Assembly: GCF_009601505.1 (NCBI RefSeq)
Contig: NZ_WITC01000019.1
Span: 1-64,000, forward strand
Source: Sinorhizobium terangae
GTDB lineage: Bacteria > Pseudomonadota > Alphaproteobacteria > Rhizobiales > Rhizobiaceae
DNA: 64,000 nucleotides
Direction: 5' to 3'
Below the pieces are notes generated by a model, which did no database searches, had not been told where the DNA came from, and was given only the letters and a program-made list of their open reading frames with translations. Both the position numbers and the translations under genes were made by a program. The stretch's first letter is position 1. Each line of letters begins with the position of its first letter. This document shows positions 51,080-60,994 of the stretch, piece by piece.

Positions 51080-52033
51080 ATGCACAAGGTTATTTTCGAT
51101 ACGGACCCCGGCGTCGACGACGCGATGGCGCTTCTCTTCCTGCATCGGCACCCGGACATCGATCTCATCGGCATCACCTCCGTTTTCGGCAATGCCTCGG
51201 TTGAGACGACGACGCGCAACGCGCTTTTCCTGAAGCAGGCGTGGAACATCGCAGCGCCGGTCGCCAAGGGGCTTGGCGAAACCTTCAATCACGGTCGCCC
51301 CCATGTCGGCTGGCCGACGGGCATTCATGGCGAAGATGGGCTTGGCAACATCGACGTGCCGGAAACGATCGACCTGCCGCTCGACCCCCGTCCGGCGCAT
51401 CGTTTCATCATCGATACGGTGCGCACCAATCCCGGCGAAGTGACGCTCGTCGCCGTCGGGCGGATGACCAATCTGGCGCTGGCATTGCGCGACGATCCGG
51501 AAATCGCCGGGCTGGTCAAGGATGTCGTGATCATGGGCGGCGCTTTCGACGTTCCCGGCAACATCACGCCGGCGGCGGAAGCCAATATCCATGGCGACCC
51601 GGAAGCCGCCGACGTGGTGATGACGGCGCCGTGGCCCGTCACCGTCATCGGTCTCGATGTGACCACGCGGACGGTGATGACACGGGCCATGCTGGTCGAT
51701 ATCGCCGAGCGCGGCGGAGCGCCGGCCAGACTCCTGTCCGACATCTCGCAGTTCTACATCACCTTCTACGAGCAGCATGTCGATGACGGCATGATCGTCC
51801 ATGACAGCTGCGCCTGCGCCTATGTCGTTGCGCCGGACCTGTTCCGCACCCGCAGCGGCTCGGTGCGCGTCATCTGCGGTGGCATCGCCGACGGCCAGAC
51901 GATCCAAAAACCGGATGCGCGGCTGTTTCCGCCGAGCCCCTGGGACGGCCTTCCGAGCCAGAAGGTCTGCACCGGCATCGACGCCGAGGGCGTGCTGAAG
52001 CTGATCGCCGACACGCTGTCGTTGAGCCACTGA
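51080..52033 (+). CDS. Inosine-uridine preferring nucleoside hydrolase
   Basis: A 317-aa nucleoside hydrolase that splits ribonucleosides to base and ribose in salvage. The calcium-binding D-T-D-P-G-V-D-D motif is at residues 7-14. A further family stretch is V-I-M-G-G-A-F-D-V-P-G-N near residue 150, and H-D-S-C-A near residue 240 supplies the later Asp/His. There is no signal peptide, so it is cytoplasmic. It is monocistronic or leads into the exonuclease-ligase pair 67 bp downstream. Confidence 0.92.
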   Translation: MHKVIFDTDPGVDDAMALLFLHRHPDIDLIGITSVFGNASVETTTRNALFLKQAWNIAAPVAKGLGETFNHGRPHVGWPTGIHGEDGLGNIDVPETIDLPLDPRPAHRFIIDTVRTNPGEVTLVAVGRMTNLALALRDDPEIAGLVKDVVIMGGAFDVPGNITPAAEANIHGDPEAADVVMTAPWPVTVIGLDVTTRTVMTRAMLVDIAERGGAPARLLSDISQFYITFYEQHVDDGMIVHDSCACAYVVAPDLFRTRSGSVRVICGGIADGQTIQKPDARLFPPSPWDGLPSQKVCTGIDAEGVLKLIADTLSLSH

Positions 52034-52100
52034 GGCACGGGCGGCGAAAATGTTGTCCGCATAGCTGGCAGACACGCATCTGCCGGCTATCTTTGACTGC

Positions 52101-53111
52101 ATGAGACCGGACAACCTGCTCTATCCTGCCCCCAAGGGCCTCTACTGCGAACGCGGCGAATTCTACATCGACCCAGTTCAACCGGTCGAACGGGCGCTGA
52201 TCACGCACGGGCATGCCGACCATGCCCGCGCAGGCCATGCCCATGTGCTCGCGACGCGCGAGACGCTGGACATCATGCGCATCCGCTACGGCGATGGCTT
52301 TTGCGGTGCGAGCCAGATCGCTCCCCTTGGAGAAACGATCACCGTCAACGGCGTGACCGTCCGTTTTCATCCGGCCGGCCATGTGCTCGGCTCGGCGCAG
52401 ATCGCCGTCGAGGCGAATGGAACGCGGATCGTCGTCTCCGGCGACTATAAACGGCGGCCGGACCGGACCTGCCGGGCTTTCGAGCCCGTTCCCTGCGACG
52501 TTTTCATCACCGAGGCGACCTTCGGCCTCCCGGTCTTTCGCCATCCGGATGACGGCGCCGAAATCGCCCGGCTGCTGATGTCGCTAAGGCAGTTTCCGGA
52601 GCGCGCCCACATGGTCGGCGCCTATGCACTCGGCAAGGCGCAGAGGGTCATCGCCCTCCTGCGTCAGCAGGGCTATGACGAGCCCATCCATATCCATGGG
52701 GCGCTCGCCAGGCTGTGCGAATACTATCAGAACGAGGGCATCAACCTCGGCGAGATCCGACCTGCGACACTGGCCGGCGAGAGCCGGCGGGATTTCGCTG
52801 GCGCCATCGTTATCGGCCCGCCCTCGGCCTTTGCTGATCGCTGGGCGCGGCGCTTCGCCGATCCCCTCGCTGTCTTCGCCTCAGGCTGGATGCTCATCCG
52901 CCAGCGTGCCAAGCAACGCGGCGTCGAACTGCCCCTCGTCATATCCGACCACTGCGACTGGGCCGAACTCACGGGAACGATACGCGAGATCGCGCCGGCC
53001 GAAGTCTGGGTGACACACGGCCGGGAGGAAGCTCTGGTGCGCTGGTGCGAATTGCAGGGCATTCCGGCGCGTCCCCTCCACCTCGTCGGCTACGACGACG
53101 AGGGAGAGTGA
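52101..53111 (+). CDS. Ligase-associated DNA exonuclease (MBL fold)
   Basis: A 336-aa metallo-beta-lactamase/beta-CASP nuclease. The metal site is in I-T-H-G-H-A-D-H-A near residue 34, with V-V-S-G-D-Y near residue 114 and V-W-V-T-H-G-R-E-E-A near the C-terminus. In many bacteria this Exo is found with an ATP-dependent DNA ligase, an Lhr-type helicase and a phosphoesterase. Here the ligase starts 5 bp downstream on the same strand, but no helicase or phosphoesterase is in the window. Confidence 0.9.
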   Translation: MRPDNLLYPAPKGLYCERGEFYIDPVQPVERALITHGHADHARAGHAHVLATRETLDIMRIRYGDGFCGASQIAPLGETITVNGVTVRFHPAGHVLGSAQIAVEANGTRIVVSGDYKRRPDRTCRAFEPVPCDVFITEATFGLPVFRHPDDGAEIARLLMSLRQFPERAHMVGAYALGKAQRVIALLRQQGYDEPIHIHGALARLCEYYQNEGINLGEIRPATLAGESRRDFAGAIVIGPPSAFADRWARRFADPLAVFASGWMLIRQRAKQRGVELPLVISDHCDWAELTGTIREIAPAEVWVTHGREEALVRWCELQGIPARPLHLVGYDDEGE

Positions 53112-53116
53112 GAACC

Positions 53117-54736
53117 ATGAAGGTCTTCGCCGAACTGCTCGACCGGCTGGTTCTGACGCCGCAGCGAAATGCCAAGATCCGTCTGCTTGCGGACTATTTT
53201 CGCGAGGCCGGCGACCCGAGCCGCGGTTACGCCCTGGCCGCGATCGCCGGAACGCTCACGCTCAACACTGTCAAGCCCCAACTGATCCGCGACCTCCTGC
53301 TCGAGCGCATGGACGAGGTGCTGTTTCGCTATTCCTATGATTATGTTGGCGATCTCGCGGAGACCGTCTCGCTGGTCTGGGAGCCACCTGAGGAGCGCGT
53401 TGCAGCCGATATTCCGCTCGGAGAGGTCGTCGAGCGGCTGCAGATGGCGGGCCGGTCCGAGGTGCGATCGCTGGTCCGCGACATGCTCGATCAACTCGAC
53501 ACATCGGGCCGCTTCGCCTTTCTGAAGCTCGTGACCGGAGGCCTCAGGATCGGCGTTTCGGCACGGCTGGCGAAACAGGCGCTGGCGGAAATGGGCGGCA
53601 GGGATGTCAGCGAGATAGACACCCTTTGGCACGGATTGACGCCGCCCTATCTGCCGCTTTTTCTCTGGCTCAGCGGTGAAGCGGACATGCCGGTCCTGAC
53701 AACGCCGGCAGTGTTTCATGCCGTCATGCTCGCCACACCGGTCGGCGAAGGCGACCTCGAAGGGCTGGATCCGGCGGACTTCGCGGCCGAGTGGAAATGG
53801 GATGGTATCCGTGTTCAGCTGGCGAATATCGGCGGCGTGCGGCGGCTCTATTCGCGCAGCGGTGACGAGATTTCCGGCGCCTTTCCCGAAATCCTCGACG
53901 CGGCCGACTTCACCGGCGTCATCGACGGCGAACTGCTGGTCGGCGGAACGGCCCGCAGCAACCAGGCGACCGGCACTTTCGCCGACCTGCAGCAGCGCCT
54001 GAACCGCAAGACCGTCAATCGCAAGCTGCTCGAGGATTATCCCGCCTTCATTCGCGGCTATGACATCCTCTTTTCCGGCGAACGGGACATTCGGGCCGAA
54101 CCGTTCCAGGCGCGCCGCCAGGCCCTCGGCAGGCTGATCGACGCGGCATCTCCCCAGCATTTCGACCTCTCCCCGCTCGTCCCGTTCTCCACCTGGGAGG
54201 AGCTCGATCGGCTTCGCTCGAACCCGCCGGACCCGGTCATCGAAGGCGTCATGCTGAAGCGGCTGGACTCTGCCTATGTCGCCGGCCGGGCGAAGGGGCC
54301 CTGGTTCAAGTGGAAGCGGGAGCCCTTCAACATCGACGCCGTGCTGATGTATGCGCAACGCGGCCACGGCAAACGCTCGAGCTATTATTCCGACTTCACC
54401 TTCGGCGTGTGGACGGAGAGCGACGGGCAAACAGTCCTGGTTCCAGTCGGAAAGGCCTATTTCGGCTTCACCGATGCCGAACTCGAAATTCTCGACCGCT
54501 TCGTCCGCGACAATACGGTCGAGCGCTTCGGTCCGGTACGTGCGGTGCGCGCCGAGCCCGATTCCGGTTTCGTCGTCGAGGTCGCTTTCGAAGGCCTGAA
54601 CCGTTCCACCCGGCACAAGTCGGGGGTGGCGATGCGCTTTCCGCGCATTGCCCGCCTCCGCGCGGACAAGTTGCCGCGGGACGCCGACAGGCTCGAAACA
54701 TTGCAGGCGATGATCGAGATGAAGGGACCGCGCTGA
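53117..54736 (+). CDS. ATP-dependent DNA ligase
   Basis: A 539-aa ATP-dependent ligase with an N-terminal helical DNA-binding domain, an adenylation domain and an OB-fold. The adenylated Lys is K227 in E-W-K-W-D-G-I-R. Other nucleotidyl transferase motifs are F-I-R-G-Y-D-I-L-F, I-E-G-V-M-L-K-R and W-F-K-W-K-R. The upstream exonuclease gene ends 5 bp before it, so the two are co-transcribed. The likely role is DNA repair alongside the replicative NAD-dependent LigA. Confidence 0.92.
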   Translation: MKVFAELLDRLVLTPQRNAKIRLLADYFREAGDPSRGYALAAIAGTLTLNTVKPQLIRDLLLERMDEVLFRYSYDYVGDLAETVSLVWEPPEERVAADIPLGEVVERLQMAGRSEVRSLVRDMLDQLDTSGRFAFLKLVTGGLRIGVSARLAKQALAEMGGRDVSEIDTLWHGLTPPYLPLFLWLSGEADMPVLTTPAVFHAVMLATPVGEGDLEGLDPADFAAEWKWDGIRVQLANIGGVRRLYSRSGDEISGAFPEILDAADFTGVIDGELLVGGTARSNQATGTFADLQQRLNRKTVNRKLLEDYPAFIRGYDILFSGERDIRAEPFQARRQALGRLIDAASPQHFDLSPLVPFSTWEELDRLRSNPPDPVIEGVMLKRLDSAYVAGRAKGPWFKWKREPFNIDAVLMYAQRGHGKRSSYYSDFTFGVWTESDGQTVLVPVGKAYFGFTDAELEILDRFVRDNTVERFGPVRAVRAEPDSGFVVEVAFEGLNRSTRHKSGVAMRFPRIARLRADKLPRDADRLETLQAMIEMKGPR

Positions 54737-54853
54737 CGAGCAACGAGGCGTGGCAAAAGCGCAAGAATCGACCGATCCAAGGCAAGAAATTTTAAGAAGA
54801 ATTTGTAATCATTCCGCGGTACTTCGCCGTATGCACCGTTCTGGGATGACCTT

Positions 54854-57523
54854 GTGACAGATAAACGTGCCGTTAACCACAGAGAATCCTGGTTCTCTCG
54901 GGTTTTGACACCGAGCTATCTACCGACGTTCATCGCGACCTTTGTCGTCGTGATCGCGGGATTCCTTGCCGATAACCAGAATCTGGTCATCTCCGAAGCA
55001 CGCGAGCGCGCGCAGGTGGCGGACGAGCTCAATCCGATACGCTCGCGGATCGAATCCAGCATCAATGGCAATATCCAGCTCGTTCGCGGCCTGATTGGCA
55101 CGATCGCCACCGAACCCGATATGCGGCAAGAGCGCTTCGGTAAGCTTGCCCGCAGCATCTTCACCGAACGGTCGCAGCTTCGCCACGTTGCAGCCGCCCC
55201 GGATCTGGTCGTGTCGATGATCTATCCGACAGCCGGCAACGAAGGGGTCATCGGGCTCGACTACCGCAAGAACGAAAGTCAGCGCGCCGCAGTGATGCGC
55301 GTCAGGGAAACCGGCCAGATGGTGCTGGCCGGTCCGGTCGACCTCGTCCAGGGCGGCAAGGGATTGATCGGCCGGTTTCCGGTGTCGACCGATTTCGGCG
55401 GCGGCAGCAACCACTTCTGGGGCGTCGTTTCGGCGGTGATCGATATCGACCGCCTTTACCGCGACAGCGGCCTGGTCTCGTCGACACTCGGCATCGACAT
55501 CGCGATAGCCGGTCGCGACGGCCTGGGACGCCAGGGAGCGGTCTTCTTCGGCGATCCCGCGGTCTTCAGTCAGGCCCCTGTCGAGATGAGCGTATCCCTC
55601 CCCGGAGGTTCTTGGAGCATCGCGGCAATCCCCAAGGGCGGCTGGCCGACGACGCCCGCCAACGCCTGGCAGATCCGCCTCCTGATCGTGATCGGCGGCT
55701 TGATGATCGTCGTCCCCATGCTCTTCACGGGCCGGCTCATGGCCGAGCGTCAGAGGAACATTCGCGCCCTGAAGCAAAGCAAGGATCAGCTTCAGGAACT
55801 TTCCCGTCGACTGAAGATCGCGCTCGACACGTCCGAGATCGGTATCTGGGAACTCGATATCGAGAGCGGAAAATTGCTGTGGGACAGCCGGACGAAGGAT
55901 CTTTACGGCATCGGAAAATTGACGCGCGAAACTTACGCAGGCTGGAAGGATACGCTGCACCCGGACGACTTGGCGCGCGCCGAGGAGGAATTTGCCGAAG
56001 CGCTTGCCACCGGCGGCGCCTACAATTCCGAGTTCCGCATATGTCTCGCCGACGGCGAGGTCCGTCATATCCGGGCGATCGGCTCTACCTATGCCGGCGC
56101 GGATGGGCGCAGGAAGATCGTCGGCGTCAACTGGGACGTGACGGCCGATTTCGAAACGAGGGCAACGCTTTCGGAGGCCAAGCGGCTCGCCGAGGCCCAT
56201 AGCACCGAACTGGAAGCCGCGCGCCATCGCATGGAGTTCAATGCGCTGCACGACCCGCTCACCGGTCTGCCGAACCGCCGCTTCCTCGATCAGATCCTCG
56301 CCGACCGAAGCCAGCATTTCGATGACCGAGCGAAGCTCAGCATCTTTCACATGGATCTCGACCGCTTCAAGCAGATCAACGACACGCTCGGCCATGCTGC
56401 CGGCGACGAAATCCTGAGGCATGCGGCTGAACTGTTGCGCCGGAATGCGCGCGAAGGTGACTTCGTCGCCCGCATCGGCGGCGACGAATTCGTAATCATC
56501 CGACAGAGCCATGGCCGCGACGAGGACGCCGCGCTTGCGTCACGTGTCGTCGAAGCGATGAGCGTGCCGGTCCGCTACAAGGATCAGGAATGCCGGATCG
56601 GCGTCAGCATCGGTATTGCCGCCCAGTCGCTCGCGGGAGACGAGCTTTCTCAGATTCTGGTCAACGCCGACATCGCGCTTTATGAGGCCAAGCGCCGCGG
56701 GCGCAACAGGCACGAGACCTTCACGGGCGCACTGAAGACGGCGGTGTTCCAGACGAAGCAGACCGCCGACGAAATTCTTCGCGGTCTCGAGCGCAATGAA
56801 TTCATCGCCTATTTCCAACCGCAATTCTGCCCGAACTCCCTCGACGTCATCGGCGTCGAAGCGCTGGTGCGGTGGGACCACCCGACCAAGGGGCTGCTCG
56901 GCCCGCACGCCTTCCTCAGGACGGCGGAAGATATCAACGTCGTCGCCTCGATCGACCAGAAGGTCCTGGAACAGGCGCTGTTCCAGATCTGGAGGTGGGA
57001 AGCAAACGGAATCCATATCCCGAAGGTCTCGGTCAATCTCTCCTATCCTCGGCTGCGCGACGACAGCCTGATCGAGCGCCTCAAGCAGATGCGGATACCG
57101 GCAGGGCGGCTTTCCTTCGAACTGCTCGAATCGATCTCCTTCGACGAAAACGACGTGACGGTGCTTTCGAATATCGAGCGCATCAAGGAACTGGGCATCG
57201 AGATCGAAATCGACGATTTCGGGACCGGCTACGCCTCCATTCTCAGCCTGACGAAACTGACGCCGCGCCGGCTGAAGATCGATCGTCAGCTGATCCTGCC
57301 GATCCTGACCTCGCCCGCGCAGCGGCGCCTCGTCGAATCGATCATCGACATCGGCACCTCGCTCGGCATCGAGGTGATCGCCGAGGGCGTCGAGACGCTG
57401 GAGCATGCCCGCATCCTCAAGGATTTGGGCTGCCACGGTCTGCAGGGTTATGCCTTCGCCCGGCCGATGAATGCCAACGATCTCGCGACCTTCGTTTTCG
57501 AACGCCGTTGGCAGGCCGCGTAG
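54854..57523 (+). CDS. CHASE-PAS-GGDEF-EAL membrane sensor (c-di-GMP turnover)
   Basis: An 889-aa protein. A helix at about 23-40, a periplasmic CHASE-type sensor (about 41-272) and a second helix (about 273-292) precede a coiled linker. A PAS domain with PAC segment follows (about 318-430), with H-P-D-D near residue 369. GGDEF is intact as R-I-G-G-D-E-F (540-546), and the EAL domain keeps E-A-L (669-671) and D-D-F-G-T-G-Y (787-793). Both synthesis and hydrolysis of c-di-GMP are possible. The start is GTG; it is a single gene. Confidence 0.92.
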   Translation: MTDKRAVNHRESWFSRVLTPSYLPTFIATFVVVIAGFLADNQNLVISEARERAQVADELNPIRSRIESSINGNIQLVRGLIGTIATEPDMRQERFGKLARSIFTERSQLRHVAAAPDLVVSMIYPTAGNEGVIGLDYRKNESQRAAVMRVRETGQMVLAGPVDLVQGGKGLIGRFPVSTDFGGGSNHFWGVVSAVIDIDRLYRDSGLVSSTLGIDIAIAGRDGLGRQGAVFFGDPAVFSQAPVEMSVSLPGGSWSIAAIPKGGWPTTPANAWQIRLLIVIGGLMIVVPMLFTGRLMAERQRNIRALKQSKDQLQELSRRLKIALDTSEIGIWELDIESGKLLWDSRTKDLYGIGKLTRETYAGWKDTLHPDDLARAEEEFAEALATGGAYNSEFRICLADGEVRHIRAIGSTYAGADGRRKIVGVNWDVTADFETRATLSEAKRLAEAHSTELEAARHRMEFNALHDPLTGLPNRRFLDQILADRSQHFDDRAKLSIFHMDLDRFKQINDTLGHAAGDEILRHAAELLRRNAREGDFVARIGGDEFVIIRQSHGRDEDAALASRVVEAMSVPVRYKDQECRIGVSIGIAAQSLAGDELSQILVNADIALYEAKRRGRNRHETFTGALKTAVFQTKQTADEILRGLERNEFIAYFQPQFCPNSLDVIGVEALVRWDHPTKGLLGPHAFLRTAEDINVVASIDQKVLEQALFQIWRWEANGIHIPKVSVNLSYPRLRDDSLIERLKQMRIPAGRLSFELLESISFDENDVTVLSNIERIKELGIEIEIDDFGTGYASILSLTKLTPRRLKIDRQLILPILTSPAQRRLVESIIDIGTSLGIEVIAEGVETLEHARILKDLGCHGLQGYAFARPMNANDLATFVFERRWQAA

Positions 57524-57737
57524 CACCTGAGACAAGTTATCCAACCGTAGCGTTTTTCTTCCTGAACGACTTGGCAGTCGGCCGGAAAAAAGTCATAAAA
57601 ACACATGCCTTTGCCGCTTCGCGGATTGTCCGGGCATCGTTTGCGGTGGTCGCTTTTGAGCGCCACTTCCGGGACCCCCGGTCCCACTCTCCAGCATACC
57701 CAACGAGGGGAACGGAACGATAGAATACGCGGGGAAA

Positions 57738-60647
57738 TTGCTGCCTGTTTTCATTCTCGCGCCTTTTGCGGGAAGCCTCATCGCAATCTTCTTTCCGTCC
57801 GATCAACGCGGTGCCACGGCCTGGTTCGCCGGTGCGATCGCCCTTGTCTGCTTTCTGGTGACCGCGGGCCTATATCCCTTCGTCGCCTCGGGCGGGGTGC
57901 TGCACTATCGGCTCGACTGGATCCCTGAACTCGGGCTCAACTTCACGCTGCGGATGGACGGTTTCGCCTGGCTGTTTTCGGCGCTGATCACGGCGATCGG
58001 CGTTCTCGTCGTCCTTTATGCCCGCTATTACATGGCTGCCGAGGACCCGGTCCCGCGCTTCTTCGCGCTGTTCCTCGCCTTCATGGCATCGATGCTCGGC
58101 GTCGTGCTTTCCGGCAACCTCATCCTGCTTGCGGTATTCTGGGAATTGACGAGCATCGTCTCCTTCCTGCTCATCGGCTACTGGCACCACAATGCCCACG
58201 CCCGCGACGGCGCGCGCATAGCGCTGACTATGACCGGCATGGGTGGGCTTTGCATGCTGGTCGGATTGCTGATCATGGGCCGGATCGTCGGGAGCTACGA
58301 CCTCGATGTCGTGCTCGCCTCGGGCGATACGATCCGCAACCACCCGCTTTACCTGACCGTCCTCATCCTTCTGCTGCTTGGCGCGCTCACGAAGAGCGCG
58401 CAGTTTCCCTTTCATTTCTGGCTGCCGCACGCGATGGCTGCGCCGACGCCGGTCTCGGCCTATCTGCATTCGGCAACCATGGTGAAGGCCGGCGTCTTCC
58501 TGCTCGCGCGGCTCTGGCCGGTGATGGCCGGCACAGAGGCCTGGTTCTGGATCGTGGGGCTGGCCGGTCTCACGACCCTCTTGCTCGGCGCCTATTTCGC
58601 GATCTTCCAGCAGGATCTGAAGGGGCTCCTCGCCTATTCGACGATCAGTCATCTGGGGCTCATCACCGTGCTCTTGAGCCTCGGCAGCCCGCTCGCGGCC
58701 GTCGCCGCGGTCTTCCACATCGTAAACCACGCCACCTTCAAGGCGTCGCTGTTCATGGCGGCCGGCATCATCGACCACGAAACCGGCACGCGCGACATGC
58801 GAAGGCTGAGCGGTCTCTTCCACTACATGCCGATCACCGCCACGCTTGCCATGGTGGCGAGCGCGGCAATGGCCGGCGTACCGCTGCTCAACGGCTTTCT
58901 TTCCAAGGAGATGTTCTTCGCCGAGGCGATCGAGACGCACCTCATCAACACACTCGATACGGTAACACCCTATGTCGCGACGATCGCGAGCATGTTTGCC
59001 GTCACCTATTCCCTCCGCTTCATTCATGGCGTCTTCTACGGTCCCCTGCCGAAGGACCTATCCAAGAAACCGCACGAGCCGCCGCGCTGGATGCGCGCGC
59101 CCGTGGACTTCCTCGTGCTTGCCTGCCTCGTCGTCGGCATCATTCCCGCCCAGACGATTGGTCCGTTTCTGCATACGGCCGTCGTTTCGATCCTCGGCGA
59201 TCGCACGCCGCAGTATAGCCTTGCTGTCTGGCACGGCTTGAACGTCCCGCTGATCATGAGCTTCGTGGCACTTTCGGGCGGGGTCGGCCTCTATTTCCTG
59301 ATGCGCTCCTACCTTGCGACCAGCGTCGAGGGGCCGCCTGTCTTCCGCCTGCTCCAGGGCCAGCGCATCTTCGAACGCGTGCTGGTGACGCTTTCATGGA
59401 AGTGGGCACGCTCGCTGGAGCAGAGCCTCGGCACGCGCCGCCTGCAGCCGCAGATGGGCTTCGTCGTCGTCCTTGCGCTCGTCGCGGGCGCGTCGCCGCT
59501 TTTGCTCGGCGGTTTCAAGCTTCCACCCCTGGTCATACACGGCATCGATCCGGCCTTCGCCGTGCTCTGGGTGATCGGCATCGCCTGTGCCGTCGGATCG
59601 GCCTATCAGGCGAAGTTTCATCGGTTGGCATCGCTCGTGCTGCTTGGCGGCGCGGGCCTCGTCACCTGCATCACCTTCGTCTGGCTCTCCGCACCCGACC
59701 TCGCGGTGACCCAGCTTCTCGTCGAAATCGTCACCACCGTGCTCATCCTGCTCGGATTGCGCTGGCTGCCGAAGCGCATCAAGCAGCCGGAGGATACGGA
59801 GGATCTTCCATTCCGCATCCGTCTCAGGCGCCTGCGCGACTTCATTCTCGCGATCCTGGCCGGCGGCGGCATGATGCTCATCGCCTACACGGTCATGACG
59901 CGGCCGCTGCCCGACACCATCGCCAGCTATTTCCTCGAGCGCGCCTACACGGAAGGCGGCGGCACCAATGTCGTCAACGTCATCCTCGTCGATTTCCGCG
60001 GCTTCGACACGCTTGGCGAGATCGCAGTGCTCTGCATCGTCGCCTTGACCGTCTTTGCGCTTCTCTTGCGTTTCCGTCCGCAGGCCGACAGCCTGGAGAC
60101 CCCAGAGCAGCAGCGGGTGCAGAATGCATTCGATGACGATCATCCGGATCGGGCAGCCGGCGACAGTGTTGCCGAGTATCTCTTCGTGCCCTCCGTCATA
60201 ATGCGCTGGATGTTCCCCATCACCGGACTGCTGGCCGCCTATCTCTTCCTGCGCGGACACGATCTGCCGGGCGGCGGCTTTGCCGCCGGCATCGCCATGT
60301 CGATCGGCTTCATCCTGCAATATATGTCCGGCGGCACCCGCTGGGTCGAGGAGCGGTTGCGCATCCATCCGCTGCGCTGGATGAGCATCGGCCTTCTGGT
60401 GGCAGTCGCGACCGGTGCCGGATCGTGGCTCTTCGGCTACCCGTTCCTGACCTCGCACGCACAATATGCGACCTTGCCGATCGTCGGCAAATTTCCGCTG
60501 GCAAGCGCCATCCTGTTCGATCTCGGCGTCTTTTCGCTGGTTCTCGGCGCCACGGTGCTGATCCTCATTGCGCTTGCCCACCAATCCGTCCGCGCGCCGC
60601 GCGCCCACATGCGGGCAGCGCGCGCCGAAAAGGAGGGGATCCGGTAA
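57738..60647 (+). CDS. mrpA: Na+/H+ (K+/H+) antiporter subunit A/B fusion (MrpA/PhaAB)
   Basis: A 969-aa subunit. Residues 1 to about 770 form the NuoL-like MrpA part with many helices, including V-F-W-E-L-T-S-I-V-S-F-L-L-I near residue 134. From about residue 810 the protein is an MrpB domain (R-W-M-F-P-I-T-G onward), fused as in group 2 Mrp systems. The TTG at 57738 is the only usual start codon and gives an N-terminus that is slightly short. GAGGGG is nine bases before an in-frame ATA at 57720. It heads the six-gene operon. Confidence 0.92.
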   Translation: MLPVFILAPFAGSLIAIFFPSDQRGATAWFAGAIALVCFLVTAGLYPFVASGGVLHYRLDWIPELGLNFTLRMDGFAWLFSALITAIGVLVVLYARYYMAAEDPVPRFFALFLAFMASMLGVVLSGNLILLAVFWELTSIVSFLLIGYWHHNAHARDGARIALTMTGMGGLCMLVGLLIMGRIVGSYDLDVVLASGDTIRNHPLYLTVLILLLLGALTKSAQFPFHFWLPHAMAAPTPVSAYLHSATMVKAGVFLLARLWPVMAGTEAWFWIVGLAGLTTLLLGAYFAIFQQDLKGLLAYSTISHLGLITVLLSLGSPLAAVAAVFHIVNHATFKASLFMAAGIIDHETGTRDMRRLSGLFHYMPITATLAMVASAAMAGVPLLNGFLSKEMFFAEAIETHLINTLDTVTPYVATIASMFAVTYSLRFIHGVFYGPLPKDLSKKPHEPPRWMRAPVDFLVLACLVVGIIPAQTIGPFLHTAVVSILGDRTPQYSLAVWHGLNVPLIMSFVALSGGVGLYFLMRSYLATSVEGPPVFRLLQGQRIFERVLVTLSWKWARSLEQSLGTRRLQPQMGFVVVLALVAGASPLLLGGFKLPPLVIHGIDPAFAVLWVIGIACAVGSAYQAKFHRLASLVLLGGAGLVTCITFVWLSAPDLAVTQLLVEIVTTVLILLGLRWLPKRIKQPEDTEDLPFRIRLRRLRDFILAILAGGGMMLIAYTVMTRPLPDTIASYFLERAYTEGGGTNVVNVILVDFRGFDTLGEIAVLCIVALTVFALLLRFRPQADSLETPEQQRVQNAFDDDHPDRAAGDSVAEYLFVPSVIMRWMFPITGLLAAYLFLRGHDLPGGGFAAGIAMSIGFILQYMSGGTRWVEERLRIHPLRWMSIGLLVAVATGAGSWLFGYPFLTSHAQYATLPIVGKFPLASAILFDLGVFSLVLGATVLILIALAHQSVRAPRAHMRAARAEKEGIR

Positions 60648-60994
60648 TGGAACTCATCCTCTCCGCAGGGATTGGTGCGCTGACCGCGTCAGGCGTTTAC
60701 TTGTTGCTGAGGCCGCGAACCTACCAGGTCATCATCGGCCTCTCGCTGCTCTCCTATGCCGTCAATCTCTTCATCTTCGGCATGGGGAAGTTGCGCGTGA
60801 ACGCGCCGCCGGTGCTTAATCCGGCCGGCGCCGGCGACCTTGCCACCTATACGGATCCCGTCCCGCAGGCGCTGGTGCTCACCGCGATCGTCATCGGCTT
60901 TGCGATGACGGCGCTCTTCCTCGTCGTGCTGCTCGCCTCGCGCGGCTTCACCGGAACCGACCACGTCGACGGAAGGGAGCAGCGCCATGACTGA
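60647..60994 (+). CDS. mrpC: Antiporter subunit C (MrpC/PhaC)
   Basis: A 115-aa NuoK-like subunit with three membrane helices: I-L-S-A-G-I-G-A-L-T-A-S-G-V-Y near the N-terminus, then I-G-L-S-L-L-S-Y-A-V-N-L and A-L-V-L-T-A-I-V-I-G-F-A. The ATG overlaps the mrpA stop by one base (TAATG). AGGAGGGG lies upstream. It is part of the monovalent cation/proton antiporter complex. Confidence 0.94.
   Translation: MELILSAGIGALTASGVYLLLRPRTYQVIIGLSLLSYAVNLFIFGMGKLRVNAPPVLNPAGAGDLATYTDPVPQALVLTAIVIGFAMTALFLVVLLASRGFTGTDHVDGREQRHD

Noticed and set aside
54920..56512. 530-codon frame opposite the CHASE-PAS-GGDEF-EAL gene
   Set aside because: Antisense shadow with no start context and no domain features.
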